Positions 1-9,447 are shown, numbered from the stretch's first letter. The stretch is 43,191 nucleotides of DNA from Cytophagales bacterium (GCA_025358885.1 JANYHW010000063.1:1-43191), one strand, 5' to 3'. Notes: generated from the letters alone by a model not told the origin. Numbers and translations are program-made.

Positions 1-135
1 CATCGTCGTGGATTTACCGGCGCCATTCGGTCCCAGGAAACCAACAATTTCACCTTCCCGAATAGAAAATGAGGCCTCGTCAACAGCCCGTTGCTGGCCG
101 TAAATCTTGGTGAGTTGCGTTACCTGGATTGACAT
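1..135 (-). CDS. ABC transporter ATP-binding protein, GldA-like (partial, N-terminus only)
   Basis: The gene runs leftward and leaves the window; only the first 45 codons are present. They begin [13 protein letters not shown] and contain a complete Walker A motif, GPNGAGKST, at about residues 36-44, followed by TM at the window edge. This is the ATP-binding subunit of an ABC-2 type exporter. The opening MSI-x-V, the LTKIYG segment and the [16 protein letters not shown] stretch resemble GldA of Bacteroidota, the ATPase of the gliding-associated Gld ABC transporter, but general ABC-2 ATPases look alike here, so the specific role is an inference. The gene is divergent from the thioredoxin-like gene at 296, and a 17-base imperfect inverted repeat (GTAGGA...TCCTAC, 163-179) lies between them. 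It is not next to the FtsX permeases and is unlikely to be their ATPase. Confidence 0.9.
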   Translation of the reverse strand, partial: MSIQVTQLTKIYGQQRAVDEASFSIREGEIVGFLGPNGAGKSTTM

Positions 136-295
136 TTTACAGGGTTGCAAAATAAGGTAAAAGTAGGAAGTCCTCCTACCATTGGCCGACAACAGGTCGC
201 AATGGCCGGGCAATCTTGGGGTCACCTCCTGCAAACTTGGAACATTAATTGCCGTTGATAGAAAAATTAGGAAATTTGCCAAGCAACTATTTTGC

Positions 296-1741
296 ATGAA
301 AGCCCTTCTGATACTCACGTTCGCATTTATCACCCTGACTTCTTCGGCCCAGGACGGCTACAAAATTGATTTCAAGATCAAGGGCTTCAAAGACACTACC
401 GTACTTCTGGGTTATTACATCGGAGAGAATAATTATGTAAGGGACACCGCACGGGCCAATGCCCAGGGTGTTTTTAGCTTCGATGGCAAGGAAAGACTTC
501 TTCAAGGCGTCTATTTTTTGGCGATAAACAAGGTTAAGGTTCCTTTTGATTTTCTGGTCAGCCGTCAGCAACATTTTAGCATGGAGACCAATACCGATGA
601 CTATGTGAGGGGTATGAAGATAAAAGGCGATGAAGACAATCAACTCTTCTTCGATAACATGATTTTCATTTCCGAACGACATAAAGAAGCAGATCCTTTC
701 CTGAAGGTTATCAAGGACAGCACCCTGAATGAAGATCAAAAGAAGCAGGCTCGGGAAAGCTTTCAGAAAATCAATGACAAGGTGATGGCCCATCAGGACG
801 AAATCGTCACCAAATATCCAGCCTCGCTGACGGCACGGATAATGAAGGCATCGCGTCCCGTTGAAGTGCCAGACCCTCCACGGAAACCAAATGGGACCAT
901 CGACTCAACGTTTCAGTTGCGCTACTACCGCCAGCACTATTTTGATAATTTTGATATCGCAGACGATGCCATGATGCGCCTTCCCAAGCCATTCTATACC
1001 GAAAAATTAAACGAATACCTCGACAAACTATTCCTGCAAATGCCAGATAGCCTTATGGCCGCGATCGATGATCTTGCCACCAGGGTGAAGAAGAACAAAG
1101 AAACGTACAAGTTCCTGGTATGGAATTGCGTGTACAAATATCAGAAACCAATTATTATGGGACTGGATGAAGTATACGTCAGACTTGTCGACAAATATTA
1201 CCTGTCTGGTGAGATGGATTTTTGGATCGATGCCGGCCTCAAGAAAAATCTAAAGGACTATGCAGACAAACTTCGCGTTAGCCTCATTGGCAAGACTGGC
1301 GCCAACCTGAGTATGCAGGATCAAAACTTTCAACAAAAATCTATATACGAAATCAAGAAGAGGTATGTAGTCCTTTACATTTTTGATCCCGACTGTGGGC
1401 ATTGCAGGGAGGAGTCCCCGAAGCTCGTTGATTTTTACAATAAAAATAAAGTGAAGTATAACCTTGAAGTATTCGCCGTAAGTGCAGATACATCGATGCA
1501 AAAAATGCGGGATTACATCAAGGAGATGAAAATGACCTGGGTCACCGTCAATGGTCCCAGAAGCTATGTAGGATTATATTCCAAATTGTACTACGCCGAA
1601 ACAACCCCCAGCTTGTATGTACTGGACGACAAGAAAAAAATCATAGCCAAAGGACTACCTGCAGAACAATTAGAGGGATTTCTCACCAATTATGAAAGGT
1701 TCCTTCAGCGAAAAGCAGCACTAAAAAATAAGGGTTCGTAA
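296..1741 (+). CDS. Exported thioredoxin-like protein (DUF4369/DUF5106 type)
   Basis: A 481-residue protein starting [19 protein letters not shown], a clear Sec signal peptide with probable cleavage after residue 18. The open frame continues upstream to 182, but only the ATG at 296 gives a signal peptide, so that start was chosen. The N-terminal part (about residues 20-120) resembles DUF4369, a beta-rich domain that precedes thioredoxin folds in Bacteroidota; the middle is helical and charged; the C-terminal third is thioredoxin-like with the redox motif C367-G-H-C370 in a [12 protein letters not shown] context, and a likely cis-Pro segment [10 protein letters not shown]. It probably acts as a periplasmic thiol-disulfide exchange protein. 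The substrate is unknown. It stands alone, divergent from the GldA-like gene. Confidence 0.85.
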   Translation: MKALLILTFAFITLTSSAQDGYKIDFKIKGFKDTTVLLGYYIGENNYVRDTARANAQGVFSFDGKERLLQGVYFLAINKVKVPFDFLVSRQQHFSMETNTDDYVRGMKIKGDEDNQLFFDNMIFISERHKEADPFLKVIKDSTLNEDQKKQARESFQKINDKVMAHQDEIVTKYPASLTARIMKASRPVEVPDPPRKPNGTIDSTFQLRYYRQHYFDNFDIADDAMMRLPKPFYTEKLNEYLDKLFLQMPDSLMAAIDDLATRVKKNKETYKFLVWNCVYKYQKPIIMGLDEVYVRLVDKYYLSGEMDFWIDAGLKKNLKDYADKLRVSLIGKTGANLSMQDQNFQQKSIYEIKKRYVVLYIFDPDCGHCREESPKLVDFYNKNKVKYNLEVFAVSADTSMQKMRDYIKEMKMTWVTVNGPRSYVGLYSKLYYAETTPSLYVLDDKKKIIAKGLPAEQLEGFLTNYERFLQRKAALKNKGS

Positions 1742-1884
1742 AGGCAGGTCCAATACAGATTAACCTTGCACTCTACGATTCATACGCCCATTCCGCTGTT
1801 TTAATACGATTTCTTAAATAATTAGCCCAGCGGATGCAACTATTTAGCCCCTCTGGAGTATCTAAGGTATAATTTACACCTCCT

Positions 1885-2349
1885 ATGGCCCTTCTTGATA
1901 CATTTTTTGGTAAGAAAAAGAAAGAATTCCGCGCCTCCTGCAGGATCACAAAAGAGCCTCTGGAAAAGGGATATGGATATTTGCTCACCACTTCTCAGAT
2001 CGTATCCAGCAAGAAATACTGGGATCTGGTAATGACCGAGCCTGAGACCCTGTCATATACCGTCTCTCACTTCAAGAATCAGACAAGTGGAACGCAAATG
2101 CGGTCAATGATTTTCGAGAAATATGCTTCCGTCGACAAGCCCTGGATTATTTCGGATTCGGTCATTAACTACTTCGAAGTGGATAAAAATGCCGCCAAAG
2201 AAAATGCGAGAAAGTGGTGGGAGCTGGAAGGTAATTATGCACCAAGCAATACCGGTACAGCCGGAAGTACCCTGGATCCACAGACCTTTCAGAATTGGAG
2301 AAACTATGCCATTTTGGAAGCGGGACGGGAAAGAGTATTGGCAGCTTAG
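1885..2349 (+). CDS. Hypothetical protein, cytoplasmic, 154 aa
   Basis: The family is not recognised. The 154-residue protein starts MALLDTFFGKKKKEF, has no signal peptide or membrane segment, and is mixed alpha/beta with several aromatic clusters (KKYWDLV, ARKWWELEG, QNWRNYAILEAGRERV). The lysine-rich start followed by a globular body resembles small cytosolic Bacteroidota proteins of unknown function. It faces the polyprenyl synthase gene, with only 21 bases between the two stop codons. The start fits the whole globular reading; a shadow frame on the opposite strand covers the upstream gap but shows no protein-like features. Confidence 0.7.
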   Translation: MALLDTFFGKKKKEFRASCRITKEPLEKGYGYLLTTSQIVSSKKYWDLVMTEPETLSYTVSHFKNQTSGTQMRSMIFEKYASVDKPWIISDSVINYFEVDKNAAKENARKWWELEGNYAPSNTGTAGSTLDPQTFQNWRNYAILEAGRERVLAA

Positions 2350-2370
2350 CCGCCTAAGAATACCATTTTT

Positions 2371-3345
2371 TTATTTTACCCTGTTAATGGTGAACTCAAC
2401 CAGTTGGGTAAGAGAAGTCTTGTACGCTGACTCTGGAAAACCTTTGAGCAACGTGAGAGCCTGCTGATAAAATTTTTCCATAGCCTCCTTGGCGTATTCG
2501 ATTCCTCCCGACTTCTTCACAAACTCAATAACCTCTTTTACTTTCTTCGGCTTACCGCTTTCGTTCTTAACAATGTGAATGATCTTTCGCTTCTCCAACC
2601 AGGAAGCCTTCGAAAGTGAATAAATCAGCGGCAAGGTCATCTTCTTTTCCTTAATATCAATCCCTACCGGTTTACCGATTTCATCTTCACCATAATCAAA
2701 CAGGTCGTCCTTGATTTGAAAAGCCATTCCGATGTGTTGTCCAAAAGATTTCATTTTGGCAACCATATCGGTGTCTGCTCCGGCCGATGTTGCCCCAACC
2801 GCACAACACGAAGCAATCAATGAAGCTGTTTTCTGACGGATGATCTGGTAATACACCTCTTCACTGATGTCCAGGTGTCTTGATTTCTCCATTTGCAAAA
2901 GCTCACCCTCACTCATTTCATTCACTGCCTGATTGACGATACTCAGGAGGGCAATTTCGTTGTGTTCAATGGAAAGGGTGAGGCCGCGTGAGAGCAGAAA
3001 GTCTCCCACCAGTACAGCTATCTTATTCTTCCATAACGCATTGATCGAAAAGAAACCCCGGCGGTAGTCCGAATCATCCACAACATCATCGTGCACCAGC
3101 GTGGCGGTGTGCAGCAACTCAATAAGGGAGGCGCCATGAAAAGTTGACTCGGTGATACGGCCACACGTACCGGCGCTGAGAAAAATAAACATAGGCCGTA
3201 CCTGTTTGCCCTTTCTCTTGACGATATAATTCATGATGGTGTCCAGAAGCAGTACCTTGGTGTGCATCGATGCCCGGAATTTTTGTTCAAATTCTTCCAT
3301 CTCACGGGCAATAGGCGCTTTTATATCGTCAAGGCGTAAGGACAT
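2371..3345 (-). CDS. Trans-polyprenyl diphosphate synthase
   Basis: A 324-residue polyprenyl synthetase of the isoprenoid class I fold, which elongates allylic diphosphates with isopentenyl diphosphate; in Bacteroidota such enzymes supply the menaquinone side chain. The first aspartate-rich motif is LVHDDVVDDSD (DDVVDD at residues 86-91) and the second is QIKDDLFDY (DDLFD at 213-217); both Mg-binding motifs are complete. The segment KRKGKQVRPMF near residue 45 is the usual K-G-K-x-x-R-P substrate-binding signature. The frame opens at 3390, but the ATG at 3345 (MSLRLDDIKAPI) matches the normal N-terminus of the family. Length is normal. Chain length cannot be read with confidence, though the small residues before the first motif suggest a long-chain (octaprenyl-like) product. 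Confidence 0.93.
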   Translation of the reverse strand: MSLRLDDIKAPIAREMEEFEQKFRASMHTKVLLLDTIMNYIVKRKGKQVRPMFIFLSAGTCGRITESTFHGASLIELLHTATLVHDDVVDDSDYRRGFFSINALWKNKIAVLVGDFLLSRGLTLSIEHNEIALLSIVNQAVNEMSEGELLQMEKSRHLDISEEVYYQIIRQKTASLIASCCAVGATSAGADTDMVAKMKSFGQHIGMAFQIKDDLFDYGEDEIGKPVGIDIKEKKMTLPLIYSLSKASWLEKRKIIHIVKNESGKPKKVKEVIEFVKKSGGIEYAKEAMEKFYQQALTLLKGFPESAYKTSLTQLVEFTINRVK

Positions 3346-3432
3346 AGCTTGCAATATAACAGCCGGGGGCCGATAGTGAGAGGCCCGCAAGAATCAAAAG
3401 TCAAAAAAACCGTTCTGTCTGACTGACCACAA

Positions 3433-4314
3433 ATGACTTATGACTATTTTGGCCCCATGAACGGTATCGACAACAATTGGGGGCAGGTGATCTTTGCCAT
3501 CATTGTGCTGGTAGTCGCCTTCCTGATCGGTCGGATTGTCCGTTTCGTCGTGGGTAGGTTTTTCAAGTCCGCAGCGAGAAAGCTCAATGTAGACCCTACA
3601 CGCTACAATTTCTTTAAGAATGCCAGCGATTTCCTGATTTTCCTGATTGCGATGGTGATCATCTTCAGGTCCGTGCCCAGCCTCCGCACATTCGGCAACA
3701 CGTTGCTCACCGGTGCCGGGATACTTGCCGCCATCGTCGGCTTTGCTTCTCAGTCGGCCTTCTCCAACATTGTCAGTGGAATCTTCCTCGTCATTTTCCG
3801 TCCCTTCAGCGTAGGCGACCGCGTAAAAATCGGCCAGCTTTATAGCGGTGATGTGGAGGATATTACCCTCCGTCACGTAGTGATCAAGGACTTTGAAAAT
3901 CGCCGGATCGTCATACCCAATACGGTCATCAGCAATGAAGTCATCATTAATTCCACGCTAACAGATCAAAAAGTCTGCATGTTTATCGAACTAGGAATTT
4001 CACTGGAGGCAAACATTGACCGGGCGCAGGTCATTATCCAGGAGGAGGCTTCTAAGCATCCCAACTGCATCGATAACCGGACTGATGAGGAAATGAAGAA
4101 GGGGGATGCACCGGTCATGGTCCGGGTGATGGGGTTTACAGAACTCGCCACTCAATTGCGGGCCTATGCATGGGCCGCAAATCCCAACGATGGCTTTGAT
4201 CTCAAATGCGACCTGCTGAAATCAATCAAACTGAGATTTGACCAGGAAGGAATTGAATTGGCTATTCCTTTACGCATGATAACCTACAAGAACCCACCAA
4301 ACACCACCCCCTGA
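3433..4314 (+). CDS. Small-conductance mechanosensitive ion channel, MscS family
   Basis: A 293-residue MscS-type channel that would open under membrane tension to release solutes during osmotic downshock. Three transmembrane segments can be placed at about residues 17-40, 64-79 and 90-122. The third carries the pore-helix signature GFASQSAFSNIVSGIFLVIF followed by RPFSVGDRVKIG, which leads into the beta domain (about 125-180) and a C-terminal alpha/beta vestibule domain. The start is uncertain: ATG 3433 or ATG 3457 (MNGIDNN) would both work. Its stop codon overlaps the start of corA (TGATG), so the two are translationally coupled, consistent with an ion-homeostasis operon. Confidence 0.92.
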   Translation: MTYDYFGPMNGIDNNWGQVIFAIIVLVVAFLIGRIVRFVVGRFFKSAARKLNVDPTRYNFFKNASDFLIFLIAMVIIFRSVPSLRTFGNTLLTGAGILAAIVGFASQSAFSNIVSGIFLVIFRPFSVGDRVKIGQLYSGDVEDITLRHVVIKDFENRRIVIPNTVISNEVIINSTLTDQKVCMFIELGISLEANIDRAQVIIQEEASKHPNCIDNRTDEEMKKGDAPVMVRVMGFTELATQLRAYAWAANPNDGFDLKCDLLKSIKLRFDQEGIELAIPLRMITYKNPPNTTP

Positions 4315-5339
4315 TGGCCAAACAAAAAACTTTAGGAATTGAGGCCAAAGCACCCAGCGACAACCATGTCATCCTCGAACTCATACAATACAATGAGAAG
4401 GAGTATGCCATGCAGGCCGATATTCCGGTAGATGAAATGCTGGCTCAATTCAAGCCTGATTACATCAACTGGATCAATGTCGATGGCTTACATGACAAGT
4501 CTATCGTACTGAAACTGGGGAAGCATTTCAAGCTTCACCCCCTGCTCATCGATGATATTCTCAGCGATCACCAACCCAAGGCAGAAGAATTTGATGACTA
4601 CCTTTTCTTCACCATGAAGATGTTGTACAGCATCAAAGACAAGAAGATAGAATATGAACAAATAAGTTTCGTATTGGGAAAGGATTACCTCTTGTCTTTT
4701 CAGGAGAAAGAAGGCGACCTCTTTGGACCACTGCGCGAAAGGATCAAGCAAAGCTCAGGACGCGTTCGGGCACGCAAAGCCGATTACCTGCTTTACAGGC
4801 TTATTGATATTATTGTTGACAATTATTACACGGTGCTCGACGAAGTGGGGCAGCAAATCGAGCACGTGGAGGATGATATCTATAAGAACCCCACCAACCA
4901 GGAGTTTCAGAAAATACAGCGAATCAAAAAAGAACTCATCTATTTAAGAAAAGCTCTCTATCCCCTTCGGGATGCCATTAGCAAGCTGGCTAAAGACGAA
5001 AGCGGATTCATTGACAACAGTAACTCCCGTTATTTTGACGATGTCTACGACCATGTGGTCCACCTGATCGATTCCCTTGATACCTATAAAGACCTTACCT
5101 CCAGCCTGATGGATATTCACATCAACACCATGAATACCCGGATGAACGAGGTAATGAAGGTGCTCACGGTGATCTCCACCATTTTCATGCCCCTGACCTT
5201 TATTGTAGGGATCTACGGAATGAACTTCGACTTTATGCCTGAATTACACTCCCTGTGGGGTTATCCGGTGGTTATGTTAATCATGGCCGGGATTGTTTTT
5301 AGTATGATTCGCTATTTCAAATACAAAAAATGGTTTTAA
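4314..5339 (+). CDS. corA: CorA family divalent metal ion transporter
   Basis: A 341-residue CorA-type channel for Mg2+ (or Co2+/Ni2+) uptake in the inner membrane. The selectivity signature is present as YGMNFDFMPEL with GMN at residues 302-304, between two C-terminal transmembrane helices (about 283-301 and 314-332), and the protein ends in the expected basic tail (YFKYKKWF). The long cytoplasmic N-terminal part contains the alpha/beta funnel and the stalk helix (around residues 200-280). The start codon overlaps the stop of the upstream MscS gene by one base. The family also contains Zn2+ exporters (ZntB), which usually differ in the residues after GMN; the MPEL continuation favours the CorA side. 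Confidence 0.93.
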   Translation: MAKQKTLGIEAKAPSDNHVILELIQYNEKEYAMQADIPVDEMLAQFKPDYINWINVDGLHDKSIVLKLGKHFKLHPLLIDDILSDHQPKAEEFDDYLFFTMKMLYSIKDKKIEYEQISFVLGKDYLLSFQEKEGDLFGPLRERIKQSSGRVRARKADYLLYRLIDIIVDNYYTVLDEVGQQIEHVEDDIYKNPTNQEFQKIQRIKKELIYLRKALYPLRDAISKLAKDESGFIDNSNSRYFDDVYDHVVHLIDSLDTYKDLTSSLMDIHINTMNTRMNEVMKVLTVISTIFMPLTFIVGIYGMNFDFMPELHSLWGYPVVMLIMAGIVFSMIRYFKYKKWF

Positions 5340-5374
5340 CTTTCCATACACTATTACCCCTAACCCTATAACTT

Positions 5375-6376
5375 ATGGTCTATGCTGTGCTGCTACTCCT
5401 GGTGGGCTTCGCCATACTTATTTTTGGAGCTGACTTTCTCGTCAATGGTGCGTCATCTGTCGCCAAGAAAAATGGCATCTCCAACCTGGCGATCGGCCTG
5501 ACCGTTGTTGCTTTTGGAACTTCCATGCCGGAACTTATTGTCAGTCTTGTCTCCGCGCTGGATGGGAAACCTGACGCCTCATTTGGAAATGTGATCGGCA
5601 GCAACAATTTCAACCTCCTGTTCATTCTTGGAGTGGCAGGTCTCATCTATCCCCTGGTGGTTCAACGGAATACGGTGAAGTACGAAGTACCCCTGTCCTT
5701 GCTTGCAGCCGCGGTTGTCTATGTAGTGGTGAACGATTCAACCTTGTTTGGCAGCAACGACGCTGGACCGGCTCAAAATATATTAGGACGATTCGACAGC
5801 ATCATATTACTCTTATTCTTTGTGGGATTTTTGTTTTACATCTACCGAACCATGCGCAACGCCTCCGAGCTGGAGGAGGGTACACCCATAAAATTATACA
5901 GTACACCAGTTTCCATTGGAATGGTTATCCTGGGACTAGTCATGTTGGTAGGAGGAGGCGAGCTTGTTGTTGACCAGGCCATCAAGATTGCACAGCATTA
6001 TGGGCTCAGCGAAAAATTGATCGGCCTTACCATTCTTGCTGCCGGAACATCATTGCCCGAATTGGCAACTTCTTGTGTGGCTGCATACCGAAAGAATACA
6101 GACATTGCGATTGGCAACGTGATAGGATCTAACATTTTTAACATCTTCTTTATCCTGGGAGTGACAGGACTCATTAGCCCAATTCCATACAATACGGCCA
6201 TGAATTTTGATCTTCAAGTATTGATGGCCTCCACCATTCTCCTGATGATATTTATGTTCACCCTTAACTCTCGCAAACTTGACCGGTGGGAAGCTTTCCT
6301 GATGTTGGTTGCCTACTTTGCCTATACCATATACCTTGTTACCATTGACGTCGCTGTTCCTGCGGTTAGTCAATAA
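5375..6376 (+). CDS. Calcium/sodium antiporter, CaCA family (YrbG-like)
   Basis: A 333-residue inner-membrane cation antiporter with the internal repeat typical of the family. The two ion-binding alpha repeats are visible as AFGTSMPELIVS (GTSMPE at residues 48-53) followed by NVIGSNNFNLLFILG, and AAGTSLPELATS (GTSLPE at 224-229) followed by NVIGSNIFNIFFILG. About ten hydrophobic segments can be drawn, with a short hydrophilic loop in the middle (ASELEEGTPIKLYS). It follows corA by 35 bases on the same strand and is closed by the strong hairpin at 6400-6435, so it probably ends an MscS-CorA-antiporter transcription unit. The exchanged ion (Ca2+ or K+ against Na+ or H+) cannot be read from the sequence. 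Confidence 0.93.
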   Translation: MVYAVLLLLVGFAILIFGADFLVNGASSVAKKNGISNLAIGLTVVAFGTSMPELIVSLVSALDGKPDASFGNVIGSNNFNLLFILGVAGLIYPLVVQRNTVKYEVPLSLLAAAVVYVVVNDSTLFGSNDAGPAQNILGRFDSIILLLFFVGFLFYIYRTMRNASELEEGTPIKLYSTPVSIGMVILGLVMLVGGGELVVDQAIKIAQHYGLSEKLIGLTILAAGTSLPELATSCVAAYRKNTDIAIGNVIGSNIFNIFFILGVTGLISPIPYNTAMNFDLQVLMASTILLMIFMFTLNSRKLDRWEAFLMLVAYFAYTIYLVTIDVAVPAVSQ

Positions 6377-6399
6377 ACTTTCGATCTAATTATAAATAA

Positions 6400-6435
6400 A
6401 AAAGCCTAGCCCCGATTAGTCGGGGCTAGGCTTTT
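6400..6435. terminator. Strong bidirectional rho-independent terminator
   Basis: A perfect 16-base-pair inverted repeat: left arm AAAAGCCTAGCCCCGA (6400-6415), loop TTAG, right arm 6420-6435 ending in TTTT, with an A-run on the left side that serves as the T-run for the other strand. It sits between two convergent genes (antiporter on +, lipoprotein on -) and can end both transcripts. Confidence 0.92.
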
Positions 6436-6450
6436 GGTCGAGAACAATAT

Positions 6451-7197
6451 TTATTTCAATCTCTTTTCAAGTTCGTCTACTTTGGCCTTGGCCTTATCAT
6501 TTCCCAATGACAATGCCTTCTTATAAAGCTCAAGTGCTTCTTTCAAGGTATCCTTCTTCTTACGGGGGGCCAATTTCGTGCGGTTAGCTGCTTCTTCTAT
6601 TGCCTGTCCACGGGCAAAGTACGAATCTGACTCGCTCATCTTGCTCTGAATCATCAGTTCCTGAATCTTGGCTTCGATCAAAGCAAGTTCCTGTTGCTTC
6701 GCATCGATTTGTGATTGCTTGTCATTCAATTCAGCTTCCTGGAGGTCGATGGTAATTTTCATATTTTCATTCTGACCGCCAAGTTCCTGAACTCGTTGAT
6801 TCAAAGCCGCAATCTCAGTATTCTTCTGCTCAAGATCAGCCTTTAACTTCTTCACCGTTGCTGCGAATGCATTGTTATTGGCCTTTGATTTCTTCAACGA
6901 TTTCTCCAAGTCGCCAATTTTTGACTGGGTCTCCTTCACATAATTGTTGAGATCCTTCATACGGCTTGTGTAGGCAGAATAGGTTGTTCCTTCCACCATA
7001 TTCACACGAAGTACCTGCCTGCTTGCATCAATTGAATCCATGAGTGTACCTACTTCCTGCAGCGTTTGGGCCATTTGTTGACTCACCTGCAGTTCGTTTT
7101 GGAGGGAGTCAAGTTGTGTCTTCAACTTGGCATTTTCAGCGCCGCCGCAACTGGCAAAAAGGGCACCTATGGAGACGACGATCAATAATTTCTTCAT
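6451..7197 (-). CDS. Coiled-coil lipoprotein
   Basis: A 248-residue lipoprotein starting MKKLLIVVSIGALFASCGG, with lipobox ASC-G and predicted lipidated Cys17. The frame opens further upstream at 7284, but only the ATG at 7197 gives the lipoprotein signal. Residues 20-185 are a long heptad-rich coiled coil (many Q, E, K and L residues, e.g. LKADLEQKNTEIAALNQRV). A short C-terminal helical repeat (SYFARGQAIEEAANRTK and EALELYKKALSLGNDKAK) looks like a single TPR-like pair. The function is unknown; an envelope scaffold is a guess. It converges on the antiporter gene and is divergent from kup. Confidence 0.85.
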   Translation of the reverse strand: MKKLLIVVSIGALFASCGGAENAKLKTQLDSLQNELQVSQQMAQTLQEVGTLMDSIDASRQVLRVNMVEGTTYSAYTSRMKDLNNYVKETQSKIGDLEKSLKKSKANNNAFAATVKKLKADLEQKNTEIAALNQRVQELGGQNENMKITIDLQEAELNDKQSQIDAKQQELALIEAKIQELMIQSKMSESDSYFARGQAIEEAANRTKLAPRKKKDTLKEALELYKKALSLGNDKAKAKVDELEKRLK

Positions 7198-7340
7198 ACT
7201 TGTTTTGGTTAAGATCTCGCAAAAGTACGTTGGTTTATTCCGCGTAATACAGGCCTCCCAAATTATTTTTAGCCGAATCGACAATTTCTACGCTAATGCA
7301 GTAAATTCGCCCCGGTTTTTAAGGATTTACCGAGTTTTTG

Positions 7341-7442
7341 ATGCCCAAATCAATTATCACGCATATGCGTATTGCAGACCCGGGCGAGCCTCAGATCACG
7401 CTCGGAGATCGCAAAAAAGCCCTGACCATGAATGAAATCTAA
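7341..7442 (+). CDS. Possible upstream ORF overlapping the kup start, 33 aa
   Basis: A short frame begins ATG at 7341, encodes 33 residues (MPKSIITHMRIADPGEPQIT at the start) and stops at 7440-7442, ten bases inside the kup reading frame in another phase. Its residue composition is ordinary for a soluble protein, unlike most random short frames. It could be a leader peptide coupled to kup translation or mere chance. No ribosome binding site was seen. Confidence 0.2.
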   Translation: MPKSIITHMRIADPGEPQITLGDRKKALTMNEI

Positions 7443-9447
7443 GGGCATGGACGGCGCAAAAGACCTCAACAAATATCAACTTACTGCCGCCGGCGTACTG
7501 GTGTCGCTTGGAATAATCTATGGTGATATTGGTACTTCACCACTGTATGTGTTTAAGGCCATAGTCCACGAGCACACAATCTCAAATGAACTAATTCTCG
7601 GTGGAATGTCCTGCGTGTTTTGGACACTCACAGTTATCACCTCATTCAAGTACATATTTCTGGCGCTGAATGCCGACAACAAGGGTGAGGGCGGGATTTT
7701 TGCCCTATATGCCCTGGTGAGGAAATACAAGGCTCAGTGGGTTATATACCCAGCCATCATTGGATGTTGCACCTTGCTGGCCGACGGATTCATCACCCCA
7801 GCTATCAGCATTTCATCGGCTGTAGAAGGGATTACAATTCATTACCCGGAAGTTCCAACCGTACCCATTGTGATTGGTATCCTGATTTTGCTGTTCTTCT
7901 TTCAGCAGTTCGGCACCAGCGTTATTGGAGCCACCTTTGGGTCCATCATGCTCATATGGTTCATCACCATTGCAGTATTCGGCACCCTTCAACTTCTTCA
8001 GCATCCGACAGTCCTTGAGGCCATCAATCCTATATTTGCCTGGAACCTGCTGACGAAGTATCCCGGCGGATTTTGGATTTTAGGTGCGGTCTTCCTTTGC
8101 ACAACGGGTGCTGAAGCTTTGTATTCTGATCTTGGTCACTGCGGAAAAAGTAATATAAGAGTCGGTTGGGGCTTTGTTAAAATCTCATTGCTCCTTAATT
8201 ACTTTGGACAATCAGCGTGGCTGCTGTCCCATGCAGGTGAAAAACTCAACGACAGAATTCCTTTTTACGCCATCATTCCCGATAACTTCGCCGTCTACAT
8301 CTTCGCAGTAGTCATCGCCACCATGGCGGCCATCATTGCAAGCCAGGCATTGATTTCGGGAACATTCACATTGGTCAACGAGGCAATGAAATTAAGATTG
8401 TGGCCTTCTACAAAGGTCCGCAACCCAAGTAAAGTCAGGGGTCAGATTTACCTTCCGGCGATCAACTGGTTGTTGTTGGTGGGCTGTATACTGGTGGTTA
8501 TTATATTTCAGAAATCCACCTCTATGGAAGGAGCCTATGGATTAGCCATCACCCTCAATATGTTAATGACGACAACTTTGCTTACATTCTACTATAGCAC
8601 GGTAAAGCACTCAAGGTTGAGGACGATGCTCATCGGCATTGTATTCTTTACTGTGGAGACTCTTTTTCTCGTATCCAACCTGGATAAGTTCGAACAAGGT
8701 GGATGGTTTACCTATTCAATCGCGTTGTTGTTCTTCATCCAGATGTTTGTTCTGCTCAAGGCCCGTTACCTCCGTGACCGCCACACAGAATTCGTTGACT
8801 TGAAACATTATATCCCGCTCATCCAGGACCTTCAGGCAGATTCCACCATACCGAAAGAAGCGACCAACCTCGTTTTTATGGCCGTAGCCGACAGCCAGCG
8901 GTACATCGACTCCAATATTGTTTACTCCATCTTTAAGAAGAGGCCAAAACGGGCAGATGTATATTGGTTCCTACATGTAGACACCGTCGACAGTCCGTAC
9001 ACCTCAAAATATTCAGTGGACACCGTAATTCCCCGGAAGTGCTTCTTCGTTCGGATCAAACTAGGATTCAAGGCGGATCACCGTGTAAATCTCCTTTTTG
9101 CAAGAATCCTTCACGATATGGCCGAGACCGGCGAGATCGATCTTATCAGTCATTATGAGTCCTTGCAAAAGCACAGCATGCCTTCTGACTTCAAATTCAT
9201 TATCCTTCATTCGCTTGCATCTGTCGACAGTGAAATTTCCTCATTCGATAACCTGATCATCCAGGGATATCGCTTCATCAAAAAACACAGCTTGTCTACG
9301 GAAGAAATGTATGGTCTTGAGTTGGCCAACGTAGAGGTGGAGACTGTTCCCATCATGGTCGGTCCTGTTGCCAAGGTCCGTATCAAACGCGAAAAAGCAG
9401 ACGCCGAACGGGAGAAAGAAATTAAGTATCACAGCAACCTGAAGTGA
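7432..9447 (+). CDS. kup: KUP/HAK/KT family potassium uptake protein
   Basis: A 671-residue K+/H+ symporter of the inner membrane. The family signature GIIYGDIGTSPLYVFKAIV lies at residues 28-46. About twelve transmembrane helices occupy residues 20-450, with hallmark pieces NADNKGEGGIFALYAL and GAVFLCTTGAEALYSDLGHCG. The C-terminal 200 residues are a soluble domain, as in E. coli Kup (622 residues). The start could also be the ATG at 7447 (MDGAKDLNKY); 7432 was kept as the longest reasonable reading. With MscS, CorA and the antiporter nearby, this end of the window is rich in ion-balance genes. A 33-codon frame overlaps the start. A weak hairpin follows the stop. Confidence 0.95.
   Translation: MKSKGMDGAKDLNKYQLTAAGVLVSLGIIYGDIGTSPLYVFKAIVHEHTISNELILGGMSCVFWTLTVITSFKYIFLALNADNKGEGGIFALYALVRKYKAQWVIYPAIIGCCTLLADGFITPAISISSAVEGITIHYPEVPTVPIVIGILILLFFFQQFGTSVIGATFGSIMLIWFITIAVFGTLQLLQHPTVLEAINPIFAWNLLTKYPGGFWILGAVFLCTTGAEALYSDLGHCGKSNIRVGWGFVKISLLLNYFGQSAWLLSHAGEKLNDRIPFYAIIPDNFAVYIFAVVIATMAAIIASQALISGTFTLVNEAMKLRLWPSTKVRNPSKVRGQIYLPAINWLLLVGCILVVIIFQKSTSMEGAYGLAITLNMLMTTTLLTFYYSTVKHSRLRTMLIGIVFFTVETLFLVSNLDKFEQGGWFTYSIALLFFIQMFVLLKARYLRDRHTEFVDLKHYIPLIQDLQADSTIPKEATNLVFMAVADSQRYIDSNIVYSIFKKRPKRADVYWFLHVDTVDSPYTSKYSVDTVIPRKCFFVRIKLGFKADHRVNLLFARILHDMAETGEIDLISHYESLQKHSMPSDFKFIILHSLASVDSEISSFDNLIIQGYRFIKKHSLSTEEMYGLELANVEVETVPIMVGPVAKVRIKREKADAEREKEIKYHSNLK

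Noticed and set aside
1-135. The GldA-like ATPase as partner for the permease array
   Set aside because: It is 9.4 kb away, on the other strand, and belongs to the ABC-2 class, not the MacB/LolD class that pairs with FtsX-type permeases.
163-179. GTAGGA...TCCTAC inverted repeat between the two divergent first genes
   Set aside because: Only six bases per arm; a chance occurrence is likely, so it is not listed as an operator.
1773-1991. Minus-strand 72-codon frame over the gap after the thioredoxin-like gene
   Set aside because: It covers the start of the 1885 gene in antisense and has no protein-like motif; a shadow frame.
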